Source: UMGS172 sp964424555
GTDB taxonomy: Bacteria; Bacillota; Clostridia; Oscillospirales; Acutalibacteraceae
DNA: 46,298 bases
Assembly: GCA_964424555.1 (NCBI GenBank)
Contig: CAYRIX010000014.1
Location: forward strand, 1-46,298
Direction of reading: 5' to 3'
Of the stretch, positions 16,854 through 24,297 are shown piece after piece. Below the pieces are notes generated by a model. It ran no database searches and was not told the origin of the DNA. It saw only the letters and a program-made list of their open reading frames with translations. Position 1 is the first letter of the stretch. Each line of letters begins with the position of its first letter. The translations under genes and the position numbers were made by a program.

Positions 16854-17882
16854 TTGCCCATAGATCTTGCGATTGATTTCGGAACATCCAAAACCGTGCT
16901 TTTGTGCGGTAATAAAATTATACTTGAACAGCCTACCGTCGCAACGGTTGACAGCGAAACATGGGAGCCTGTCGCTTTCGGCGAAAAGGCCAAAAGCATG
17001 ATAGGCCGTCTGCCTGAGCATCTCGAGTCGGTGTTTCCCATTCAAAGAGGAATGATAGCCGATTACGATGTGGCTGAACAAATGCTGACCGAGTTCTTTT
17101 CTAATTCGCTCGGAAAGCGTCTTATAAAGCCCCGTGTAATCATCGCCATGCCGTCGGGTGCGACCTCAATACAAAGACGTTCGTTAGAGAATGCGGCCGA
17201 AATAGCAGGCGGACGCCGTGTTCAGGTTATTGATTCGGCTGTTGCCGCAGCACTTGGAATGGGTCTGGATTTCACCCAAGCGGGCGGCAAAATGGTGGTA
17301 GATATCGGTGCAGGGGTAACCAACGTTGCGATGCTGTCTGCGGGCGGTATCGTTCAGTGTGATTCAGCACCAATCGGCTCGGCCGATTTTGACGATGCCA
17401 TTATAAAATACGTCAGAAAAGAGTTTAACGTGCTGATAGGCAATTTAACTGCCGAGGAGATAAAAAAACAGATCGGCTCGGTAATGCCGAGAAAGGAAGA
17501 GGTCATAATCAAGGCTAAGGGACGCAACCTTTTTTCAGGACTGCCCCAGCTTTTTGAAATCACCTCGACCGATGTGTATTCCGCAATGAAGGATACGGCA
17601 CAAAGCTTGTTTTCGGCAATAAACAGTGTCATCGAACGCACTCCGCCTGATATAGTTGCCGATATAATGTGCGACAAAATATATGTTACGGGCGGCGGTG
17701 CGCTGGTCAACGGAATGGCTGAGCTGTTAAGTGAAAACCTTAACACGGAGGTCTATATTCGCTCGGATGCGGAGTACTCCGTTGTTAAAGGTGCTCAAGC
17801 AGCTTTGAAGCAACCTAAACTTATCAAAAACATCGACTATCAGCTCAGAAACATTCAAGACCTTATTTCAAATCTTGAATAA
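16854..17882 (+). CDS. MreB/Mbl-like actin-family protein
   Basis: A 342-residue bacterial actin homologue. It opens with the phosphate-1 motif LAIDFGTSKT, contains the MreB-typical GEKAKSMIGRLPEHL and RGMIADYDVAEQML, the phosphate-2 motif VVDIGAGVTNVAML and the adenosine motif YVTGGGALVNGM. The segment that reads EEPMAAAIG in typical MreB is IDSAVAAALG here, so it is a divergent member. MreB polymers guide side-wall synthesis; mreC and mreD are not next to it. The TTG at 16854 is 6 bases after GGAGGTG (16841-16847); a GTG at 16845 lies inside that site and is unlikely. Confidence 0.85.
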   Translation: MPIDLAIDFGTSKTVLLCGNKIILEQPTVATVDSETWEPVAFGEKAKSMIGRLPEHLESVFPIQRGMIADYDVAEQMLTEFFSNSLGKRLIKPRVIIAMPSGATSIQRRSLENAAEIAGGRRVQVIDSAVAAALGMGLDFTQAGGKMVVDIGAGVTNVAMLSAGGIVQCDSAPIGSADFDDAIIKYVRKEFNVLIGNLTAEEIKKQIGSVMPRKEEVIIKAKGRNLFSGLPQLFEITSTDVYSAMKDTAQSLFSAINSVIERTPPDIVADIMCDKIYVTGGGALVNGMAELLSENLNTEVYIRSDAEYSVVKGAQAALKQPKLIKNIDYQLRNIQDLISNLE

Positions 17883-17932
17883 CAGTAAGATTTTGGGAAA
17901 TGATAACGTAAAATCACAGGAGGTATTTTACG

Positions 17933-18472
17933 TTGGAATTTCAAAAGAGCAAAACCTATGCCAATCTTTTAGCGGCCTTTTCGGGTGAATCACAGGCAAG
18001 AAATAAGTATACCTTTTATGCTGCCGAGGCCAAAAATCAAGGCTTTGAGCAGATAGGGAGGATATTTGAAGAGACCGCAAATAACGAAAAGGAGCATGCT
18101 GAGATATGGTTTAAGCAGCTTCACGACAATTCTATGCCGACAACGGCCGAGTCCTTAAAGGACGCTGCTAACGGCGAGTGGTTTGAGTTCGACAGCATGT
18201 ACAAGCAGTTTGCCGCAGAGGCTGAGGAAGAGGGCTATACTGAAATAGCGGCCCTTTTCAAAATGGTCGGAAGTATAGAAAAAGAACACCATGAGCGTTT
18301 TAAAAAGCTTATGCAAAATATCGAGCAGGGAATTGTTTTTAAGCGTGACGGGGTCAAGATATGGAAATGTCTAAATTGCGGTCACATCCATGTGGGAGAA
18401 AATGCTCCTAAGGCTTGTCCTGTGTGCAAAAAACCGCAAAGCTGGTTTGAAATAAAGGCCGATAATTATTAA
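17933..18472 (+). CDS. rbr: Rubrerythrin
   Basis: A 179-residue non-haem iron peroxidase. The ferritin-like four-helix part has the di-iron ligands in FSGESQARNKY, ANNEKEHAE and VGSIEKEHHERF. The C-terminal rubredoxin domain carries CLNCGH and CPVCKK for its Fe(Cys)4 centre. It reduces hydrogen peroxide in anaerobes. The start is a TTG at 17933, 9 bases after CAGGAGG. The whole protein is full length. Confidence 0.95.
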   Translation: MEFQKSKTYANLLAAFSGESQARNKYTFYAAEAKNQGFEQIGRIFEETANNEKEHAEIWFKQLHDNSMPTTAESLKDAANGEWFEFDSMYKQFAAEAEEEGYTEIAALFKMVGSIEKEHHERFKKLMQNIEQGIVFKRDGVKIWKCLNCGHIHVGENAPKACPVCKKPQSWFEIKADNY

Positions 18473-18534
18473 ATTAAAACTTTTTCAAAAAAATGCTTGC
18501 TTTTTTCAGTTGACTGTGGTATTATACTTTAGCA

Positions 18535-18660
18535 TTTGATTTCATCGGTTTCCTTGCCGATGGGTTTGATGCCGTTTAACGACACCAAAGCGGATGGTCC
18601 TCTGCTTATTCAGGCTTTACCTGACTTAAGATGTATATAGGCATGAACGTCTGGAACAAA
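18535..18660 (+). ncRNA. Structured leader of rplS (possible L19 leader)
   Basis: The 200-base gap before rplS contains a hairpin at 18543-18562 (CATCGG/CCGATG arms), an AT-poor stretch with CACCAAAGCGGATGG, and a short CAGG/CCTG hairpin near 18613-18628. Firmicutes often have an autoregulatory L19 leader here. I did not reconstruct the known consensus, so this rests on position and structure. Confidence 0.35.
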
Positions 18661-18678
18661 TTAAAGGAGGAAATTAAA

Positions 18679-19020
18679 ATGGATTTCGTTAAAGAGATTT
18701 CTAAGGGAATGCTTAAGGCTGAGGCTCCCGAGATCAAGATCGGTAGCACTGTCCGTGTTCACGTTAGAATCACCGAGGGTGACAAGTCGAGAATTCAGAT
18801 CTTCGAGGGAACTGTTATCGCAAAGAACAACAGCGGTATCGCTGAGACATTTACCGTACGCCGTATATCCTACGGTGTAGGTGTTGAGCGTGTATTCCCC
18901 GTACATTCTCCTAACGTTGCCAAGGTTGAGACCGTTCGTAACGGTAAGGTTCGCAGAGCTAAGCTCTACTACCTCCGTGACAGAGTCGGTAAGGCCGCTA
19001 AGGTTAAGGAACAAATCTGA
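18679..19020 (+). CDS. rplS: 50S ribosomal protein L19
   Basis: A 113-residue L19 with the usual RVHVRITEGDKSRIQIFEG and GVGVERVFPVHSP segments. L19 sits at the interface of the two ribosomal subunits. I chose the ATG at 18679, 8 bases after AAAGGAGG (18663-18670), rather than an upstream ATG at 18631. A terminator follows at 19031-19062. Confidence 0.97.
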   Translation: MDFVKEISKGMLKAEAPEIKIGSTVRVHVRITEGDKSRIQIFEGTVIAKNNSGIAETFTVRRISYGVGVERVFPVHSPNVAKVETVRNGKVRRAKLYYLRDRVGKAAKVKEQI

Positions 19021-19030
19021 TTTATGCAGC

Positions 19031-19062
19031 GAAGGGAACAGGGTATTCTTGTTCCCTTCTTT
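19031..19062 (+). terminator. Intrinsic terminator after rplS
   Basis: A perfect 10-bp stem, GAAGGGAACA (19031-19040) and TGTTCCCTTC (19050-19059), followed by TTT. The short T-run suggests partial read-through into lepB. Confidence 0.75.
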
Positions 19063-19092
19063 GCTTATTTGACGGTAAAGGAGTGAACATCA

Positions 19093-19689
19093 ATGATGCC
19101 TGTCAGAAAAAACAGCAGAAATGTTAAAGAGACCGTTAGCTTCTGGAACGAGGCTTACGAGTGGATAGAGTGTGCAGTAATTACCGTGATGGTACTCGTG
19201 CTGGTGTTCACATTTTTGTTCCGTCAGGTTCAGATAGAGGGCAGTTCAATGTATCCAACCCTGCAGGATAAGCAACGGGTTATAGTATCCGATGTGTTTT
19301 ACACTCCAAAATACGGTGACATAGTTGTTATTTCAAGTGAGGTCTATGATGATACCCCTATCATAAAACGTGTTATTGCCACTGAGGGACAGTGGGTAGA
19401 TATCTATGAAGGTGTTGTAATGGTGGGCGACAGTCCGGAAGATGTTCAGCCGGTGGGTTATGAGTATGTCGGCAATGTCTACACCGAGGCCGTTATGAGT
19501 GGCGGAGTATTCGGCTATTACGAGTACCCAATACAGATACCCGAAGATCATGTTTTTGTGTTGGGAGATAATCGAACAGTGTCATTGGATAGCAGAACCG
19601 AGGCGGTTGGTTTGATAAACGAGGATCAGATCCTTGGTAAAGCACTGTTTCGCATCTATCCGTTTGATAGTATGGGAAGTATATATTAA
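19093..19689 (+). CDS. lepB: Signal peptidase I
   Basis: A 198-residue type I signal peptidase with one N-terminal membrane anchor (about residues 27-44). The catalytic serine is in GSSMYPTL (Ser52) and the general-base lysine in IIKRVIA (Lys92); the box GDNRTVSLDSR follows near residue 156. It cleaves signal peptides from exported proteins on the outer face of the membrane. The ATG at 19093 lies 8 bases after AAAGGAG. It belongs to the common rplS-lepB-rbgA-rnhB-yraN cluster. Confidence 0.94.
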   Translation: MMPVRKNSRNVKETVSFWNEAYEWIECAVITVMVLVLVFTFLFRQVQIEGSSMYPTLQDKQRVIVSDVFYTPKYGDIVVISSEVYDDTPIIKRVIATEGQWVDIYEGVVMVGDSPEDVQPVGYEYVGNVYTEAVMSGGVFGYYEYPIQIPEDHVFVLGDNRTVSLDSRTEAVGLINEDQILGKALFRIYPFDSMGSIY

Positions 19690-19701
19690 AGTAGGTAAAT
19701 T

Positions 19702-20568
19702 ATGAGCGAAATGCAGAATATACAATGGTTTCCGGGTCATATGAAGAAAACCGAGCGGCAGATCGAAAAGGTTTTGCCGCTTATCGATGCCGTTGCCGAA
19801 ATTGCAGATGCCAGAATACCCGTCAGCAGCCGTAATCCGGAGCTGTCGGGTATTATTGCAGATAAACCGAGGCTGATATTGCTTAATAAGTGCGATATTG
19901 CCGACAAAGCAGCAACTGACCGTTGGATAAATTATTACAAGTCACAGGGGATAATCGCCATACCGATGGATTGCAGAACGGGCAAGGGTGTTGATAACTT
20001 TGTCCGTTCGGTCAAAAATCTTTTAGCCGACAAGTTAAAAGGCTATGATAAAAAAGGAATGACAGGCAAGCCTTTGAGAGTTGCCGTTGTCGGTGTGCCT
20101 AATGTAGGTAAGTCTTCGTTTATCAACCGTATGTCCAAAATATCCAAGGCAGGTGTAGCCGACCGTCCCGGAGTGACCAGAGGCAACCAATGGTTTAAAA
20201 TAGATGACCGTCTTGAGCTTCTTGATACGCCGGGTGTCTTGTGGCCAAAATTCGATGATCCTAAAGTCGGTGAGCATCTTGCTTTTACGGGCGCTGTCAA
20301 GGATGACGTTATTGATAAAGAATTGCTGGCTGTGAGATTGCTTGAATGCATGTCTTCGGAATATTCCGACCGTCTTGTCGAGCGTTATAAGGTCGATCCG
20401 AGTGAGTATTACGATGCATACGACCTTTTGCAGGCAATAGGTAAGAGACGAGGCATGATGATGCGTGGCGGCGAGGTTGATTGTGAAAGAGCCTCTACCA
20501 TGCTGTTAGACGAATACCGAGGCGGCAAGCTCGGGAATATTACTTTGGAAATGCCGGAGGAGATGTAA
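19702..20568 (+). CDS. rbgA: Ribosome biogenesis GTPase RbgA/YlqF
   Basis: A 288-residue circularly permuted GTPase. The base-specificity motif NKCD (near residue 59) comes before the P-loop GVPNVGKSS (near 130) and the switch motif DTPGVLWP, the order typical of the YlqF/RbgA family. The N-terminus has WFPGHMKKTERQI. RbgA is needed for late assembly of the 50S subunit. Its stop overlaps the rnhB start as TAATG. Confidence 0.95.
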   Translation: MSEMQNIQWFPGHMKKTERQIEKVLPLIDAVAEIADARIPVSSRNPELSGIIADKPRLILLNKCDIADKAATDRWINYYKSQGIIAIPMDCRTGKGVDNFVRSVKNLLADKLKGYDKKGMTGKPLRVAVVGVPNVGKSSFINRMSKISKAGVADRPGVTRGNQWFKIDDRLELLDTPGVLWPKFDDPKVGEHLAFTGAVKDDVIDKELLAVRLLECMSSEYSDRLVERYKVDPSEYYDAYDLLQAIGKRRGMMMRGGEVDCERASTMLLDEYRGGKLGNITLEMPEEM

Positions 20569-21176
20569 TGCCTGATTTTACATATGAAAAAGCGGCAAAG
20601 GAAAAGGGCTTTCAGGCTATTTGCGGTGTCGACGAGGCAGGAAGAGGGCCTTTGGCAGGGCCTGTTTGTGCGGCGGCTGTTATTCTGCCTGAGGATTGTG
20701 AAATTGATGGGCTTAACGACTCTAAAAAGCTGACCGAAAAGAAAAGGGAACAGCTTTTCGATGTGATAACCCAAAAAGCGGTGGCTTATTCGGTGGCATT
20801 TGCTACGGTTGAGGAAATAGAGGAGCACAACATCCTGAACGCTACGTACCTTGCCATGAACCGAGCAATCAACGGATTGAGTGTTAAGTCTGATTATGCA
20901 CTGATAGACGGCAACCGTGTCCCTAATGATGTGCCCGTTCCTTGTGAAACGGTGGTCAAGGGTGATGCCAAATCATGTTCAATAGCGGCGGCATCTATAC
21001 TTGCTAAGGTCACACGAGACCGCTTGCTTTTAGAATATGCCGAAAAGTACCCCGAATACGGCTTTGAAAACCACAAGGGCTACGGTACGGCGGCACACTA
21101 TGATGCCATCCGTCAGCATGGGGTTCTGCCCATTCACCGCCAAAGCTTTCTTAAAAGCTTTTTTGAGGGCAAGTAA
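20568..21176 (+). CDS. rnhB: Ribonuclease HII
   Basis: A 202-residue RNase HII. The signature CGVDEAGRGPLAGPV supplies the first two acidic metal ligands, and LIDGNRVP and KGDAKSCSIAAASILAKV the later ones. It cuts RNA in RNA-DNA hybrids and single ribonucleotides in DNA. Start and stop overlap its neighbours by 1 base, so it is coupled to rbgA and yraN. Confidence 0.96.
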   Translation: MPDFTYEKAAKEKGFQAICGVDEAGRGPLAGPVCAAAVILPEDCEIDGLNDSKKLTEKKREQLFDVITQKAVAYSVAFATVEEIEEHNILNATYLAMNRAINGLSVKSDYALIDGNRVPNDVPVPCETVVKGDAKSCSIAAASILAKVTRDRLLLEYAEKYPEYGFENHKGYGTAAHYDAIRQHGVLPIHRQSFLKSFFEGK

Positions 21177-21553
21177 TGGGCAAGACACAGGCTATAGGTA
21201 ATTCGGGCGAGGCCTTTGTTGCCGAGTATTTGAAGAAAAAGGGTTACATCATTTCGGCCAGAAACTACCGCTGTAAATTCGGTGAGATAGATGTTATTGC
21301 CGAAAACGATGACGAGATACTTTTTGTTGAGGTCAAGACCCGTGCCGAGGGCTCAAGGGTCAGACCTTATGAGTATGTCAATACACCGAAGCAACAGAAA
21401 ATAATCACAACCGCCAATATCTATTTGCGGCATAACGGCTTCGGACTTAGACCTCGCTTTGATGTTGCCGAGGTTTTTACGTCGCCTGATGGCGGTATGA
21501 AGCTGAATTATTTTGAAAATGCCTTTAGTGCGGGAAATTTTCAGAAAACGTGA
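21176..21553 (+). CDS. yraN: YraN/UPF0102 family nuclease-like protein
   Basis: A 125-residue protein with the UPF0102 pattern: GNSGEAFVAEYLKKKGY, then CKFGEIDVIAENDDEILFVEVKTR, which contains the D-(x)-E-x-K core of Holliday-junction-resolvase-like nucleases. Its function is not well established. It overlaps the rnhB stop by one base and ends the cluster. Confidence 0.9.
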   Translation: MGKTQAIGNSGEAFVAEYLKKKGYIISARNYRCKFGEIDVIAENDDEILFVEVKTRAEGSRVRPYEYVNTPKQQKIITTANIYLRHNGFGLRPRFDVAEVFTSPDGGMKLNYFENAFSAGNFQKT

Positions 21554-21571
21554 AAATATTATCAAATGGCT

Positions 21572-21600
21572 TTGACAAAGAGTGTGTCATAGTGTAAAAT
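21572..21600 (+). promoter_or_regulatory. thrC promoter
   Basis: TTGACA at 21572-21577, a 17-base spacer and TAAAAT at 21595-21600, about 54 bases before thrC. Confidence 0.75.
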
Positions 21601-21653
21601 GAATAGGTTAAAATGTTCTTTGGCCGATACGGTCGGCGGAATGGAGAAATAGA

Positions 21654-23141
21654 ATGTTATATTTAAGTACCAGAGACGTAAATGTTAAGGTTTCGTCAGC
21701 AACGGCGATTGCTCAGGGAATATCAAACGACGGCGGACTTTTTGTTCCTGAAAGTATCCCAACCTTGACCGATGCCGATTTCAAAAGAATTGCCGAGCTT
21801 GACTATATCGGCAGAGCTAAAGAGGTCTTAAAGCTTTATCTTACCGATTTTACAGAGGAGGAGCTTGACTACTGTGTCAACGGAGCCTACAAGGGCACCT
21901 TTGATAACGATATGCCTGCACCGTTGCATAAATTGGATAACGGAGAGTACATCCTTGAGCTGTGGCACGGCCCCACCTGTGCTTTTAAGGACCTTGCTTT
22001 GCAGCTGCTCCCATTTTTGCTTACTACCTCTGCTAAGAAGGTAGGCAAGGGCAGGACGGTTATTCTTGTTGCTACCTCGGGTGATACAGGTAAGGCTGCT
22101 TTGGAGGGCTTCAGCGATGTAGAAAATACCGATATTATCGTTTTCTATCCCAACAACGGCGTCAGCCCGATGCAGAAGCTGCAGATGGATACTCAAAAAG
22201 GTAACAATGTTTTTGTCTCGGCTATCGAGGGCAACTTTGATGATGCCCAGAGCGGTGTCAAAAAGATATTTACCGATGCGACAGTCAAGGAAAAGCTTCG
22301 CAAAAATGGAATGGAGTTTTCCAGCGCCAATTCTATCAACTGGGGTAGACTTGTTCCTCAGATCGTTTATTATGTTTCGGCATATTGCGATCTTTTGAAA
22401 GCGGGTGAGGATATTTCTAACGGTTTCAATGTCGTTGTTCCTACGGGCAACTTCGGTAACATTTTGGCGGCCTACTATGCCAAGTGCATGGGTGTTCCCG
22501 TGGCCAAGCTTATCTGTGCATCTAACGCTAACAATGTTTTGACAGACTTTATCAATACAGGCGTTTACAACCGCAACCGTGAGTTTTTTACTACTGCTTC
22601 TCCGTCTATGGATATTCTTATCTCCTCGAACCTTGAGCGTATGATGTACCATTTGGGCGGTAACAATGCCGAAAGCACTGCCAAGCTGCAGGCAAGCCTT
22701 GCCAATGACGGTAAATACGAGATAAACGGCGAGATGCTTGAGAAAATGCAGGAGCTTTATTGGGGTGGTTGCTGTGATGATGCCGAAACCTTGGCAACCA
22801 TTGCCGAAAAGTTCGGAAAGTACGGTTATCTTTGCGATACACACACAGCCGTTGCTGTTAAGGTCTATGATGAATATGTATCCAAAACGGGTGACAAAAA
22901 GCCTACAGTTATTGCCTCGACTGCAAGTCCGTATAAGTTCTCGGCTTCTGTTTTGAAGGCAGTTGACGAGTCCAAATGCTCGGATGATGAGTTCGGTATG
23001 GTCGACTCCTTGAGCGAGGTTACCAACACCACACCTCCTGCACCTATCAAGGCCTTAAAGGGTGCAACACCCAGATTTAACAACGTCTGCGAAAAGGAAA
23101 ATATGATAGACGTTGTTTACGATTTCCTCAAAATAAAATAA
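21654..23141 (+). CDS. thrC: Threonine synthase
   Basis: A 495-residue PLP enzyme converting O-phosphohomoserine to threonine. The PLP lysine is Lys112 in GPTCAFKDLALQ; ATSGDTGKAAL binds phosphate and VVPTGNFGNILA follows near residue 262. Length and the N-terminal YLSTRDVNVKVSS fit the longer class of threonine synthase. It has its own promoter and a convergent terminator, so it is monocistronic. Confidence 0.95.
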   Translation: MLYLSTRDVNVKVSSATAIAQGISNDGGLFVPESIPTLTDADFKRIAELDYIGRAKEVLKLYLTDFTEEELDYCVNGAYKGTFDNDMPAPLHKLDNGEYILELWHGPTCAFKDLALQLLPFLLTTSAKKVGKGRTVILVATSGDTGKAALEGFSDVENTDIIVFYPNNGVSPMQKLQMDTQKGNNVFVSAIEGNFDDAQSGVKKIFTDATVKEKLRKNGMEFSSANSINWGRLVPQIVYYVSAYCDLLKAGEDISNGFNVVVPTGNFGNILAAYYAKCMGVPVAKLICASNANNVLTDFINTGVYNRNREFFTTASPSMDILISSNLERMMYHLGGNNAESTAKLQASLANDGKYEINGEMLEKMQELYWGGCCDDAETLATIAEKFGKYGYLCDTHTAVAVKVYDEYVSKTGDKKPTVIASTASPYKFSASVLKAVDESKCSDDEFGMVDSLSEVTNTTPPAPIKALKGATPRFNNVCEKENMIDVVYDFLKIK

Positions 23142-23146
23142 AAAAG

Positions 23147-23176
23147 AGAGGACTGTCGTTATGACAGCCCTCGTTT
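23147..23176. terminator. Bidirectional terminator between thrC and the DUF1540 gene
   Basis: A 10-bp stem with one mismatch, GAGGACTGTC (23148-23157) against GACAGCCCTC (23163-23172), with AAAAA on the left and TTTT on the right. It serves both convergent genes. Confidence 0.8.
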
Positions 23177-23188
23177 TGCAAATTTCGA

Positions 23189-23353
23189 TTACTTCATTTC
23201 AAATGTGCCGCAGGCAGTCTCTGAAGAAGTTTGTGCGTTGTGATGAATCACCTCAATGTGACCTGCGTCACAGCAGTTATCCTTGGTGTGATAACGGCAG
23301 TTTTCAACCTCGCACTTGATACCTGAAATTTTGCAACCGCAATTTTCGTTCAT
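23189..23353 (-). CDS. DUF1540 small cysteine-rich protein
   Basis: A 54-residue protein with two halves of the DUF1540 pattern: CEVENCRYHTKDNCCDAGHIEV and, at the end, ETACGTFEMK. Seven of its residues are cysteine. The fold probably binds a metal or forms disulfides; the family has no established function. The ATG at 23351-23353 (minus strand) follows TTAGGAGA on the minus strand. It converges on thrC across a shared terminator. Confidence 0.8.
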   Translation of the reverse strand: MNENCGCKISGIKCEVENCRYHTKDNCCDAGHIEVIHHNAQTSSETACGTFEMK

Positions 23354-23446
23354 GGTAATGTCTCCTAAAGATAAAGATTTGCCCTTTTGTTTGGACAGAA
23401 TTATTATGACCGAAAATCAGTTTAATATCCAAAAGGAGGGCGGCAA

Positions 23447-24130
23447 ATGTCGCTGTTTACAATTTCCGATCTGCATTTGTCGCTGTCGGCCGATAAGCCG
23501 ATGGATGTGTTCTACGGATGGGATAACTACGTCGAGCGGTTGGAGGCAAATTGGAGGCGTGTTGTGACCGATGGCGACACCGTTGTCATTCCGGGTGATA
23601 TTTCATGGGCGCTGAAATTGGAGGATACGCTTGCTGATCTTAAATTTATTGATGCTCTGCCGGGGAAAAAGATTTTCCTGAAAGGCAACCATGATCTTTG
23701 GTGGAGCACCATGACCAAAATAAATGCATTTTTTGATAAAAATGACATTAAGTCAATAAAGTGTGTATTCAACTCCTGCATTGAGGCTGAGGGTGTGGGT
23801 ATCTGTGGCAGCCGAGGCTGGTTTTTCGACAAACCCCAAGCCGAGAAAAAGGTAATACTTCGTGAAGCAGGCCGACTTGAAGCGTCAATTGCAGCCGCTG
23901 AGGAAAAGGGATTACGGCCCATAGTATTTCTGCATTATCCCCCTGTTTACGAGGATTCGCATTGCGATGAGATAATTCATGTTTTGAAAAAGCATAACAT
24001 CAAAACCGTATATCACGGACATATTCACGGGTCGGGTCTTCACCGTGCCGTGCCAAAGTTCGACTCGATTACCTTTAAACTTGTTTCGTGTGACTGTATT
24101 GACTTTACTCCGTATGAAATTATTTTGTGA
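23447..24130 (+). CDS. Metallophosphoesterase
   Basis: A 227-residue calcineurin-like phosphoesterase with all motifs in order: SDLHL (residues 7-11), GDISWA, KGNHD, FLHYPP and YHGHIHG. The two-metal site is complete. It may act on nucleotides, phosphoproteins or nucleic acid; no neighbour tells which. The ATG at 23447 lies after AGGAGGGCGG. Confidence 0.9.
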   Translation: MSLFTISDLHLSLSADKPMDVFYGWDNYVERLEANWRRVVTDGDTVVIPGDISWALKLEDTLADLKFIDALPGKKIFLKGNHDLWWSTMTKINAFFDKNDIKSIKCVFNSCIEAEGVGICGSRGWFFDKPQAEKKVILREAGRLEASIAAAEEKGLRPIVFLHYPPVYEDSHCDEIIHVLKKHNIKTVYHGHIHGSGLHRAVPKFDSITFKLVSCDCIDFTPYEIIL

Positions 24131-24297
24131 TTTTTGCTTCAGTTTATTGTCATTGTTAATAAATTGACGGTTAAAATCCGCATTAAATGGATATTTTTAA
24201 TAAATTTTGCCAAATCAGCAAATTTTTTCAAGAAAACTATAGAAAAAAATTCAATAATATGTTATAGTAACATGAGAATTTTTGTGGAGGTCTTAAA

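Noticed and set aside
18497..18528. rplS promoter with TTGACT at 18510
   Set aside because: The spacing to the TATACT at 18523 is only 7 bases; an alternative TTGCTT at 18497 gives 20 bases. Neither is convincing.
21828..22844. 338-codon minus-strand frame opposite thrC
   Set aside because: Antisense to a firmly identified gene; no recognisable domain or ribosome site.
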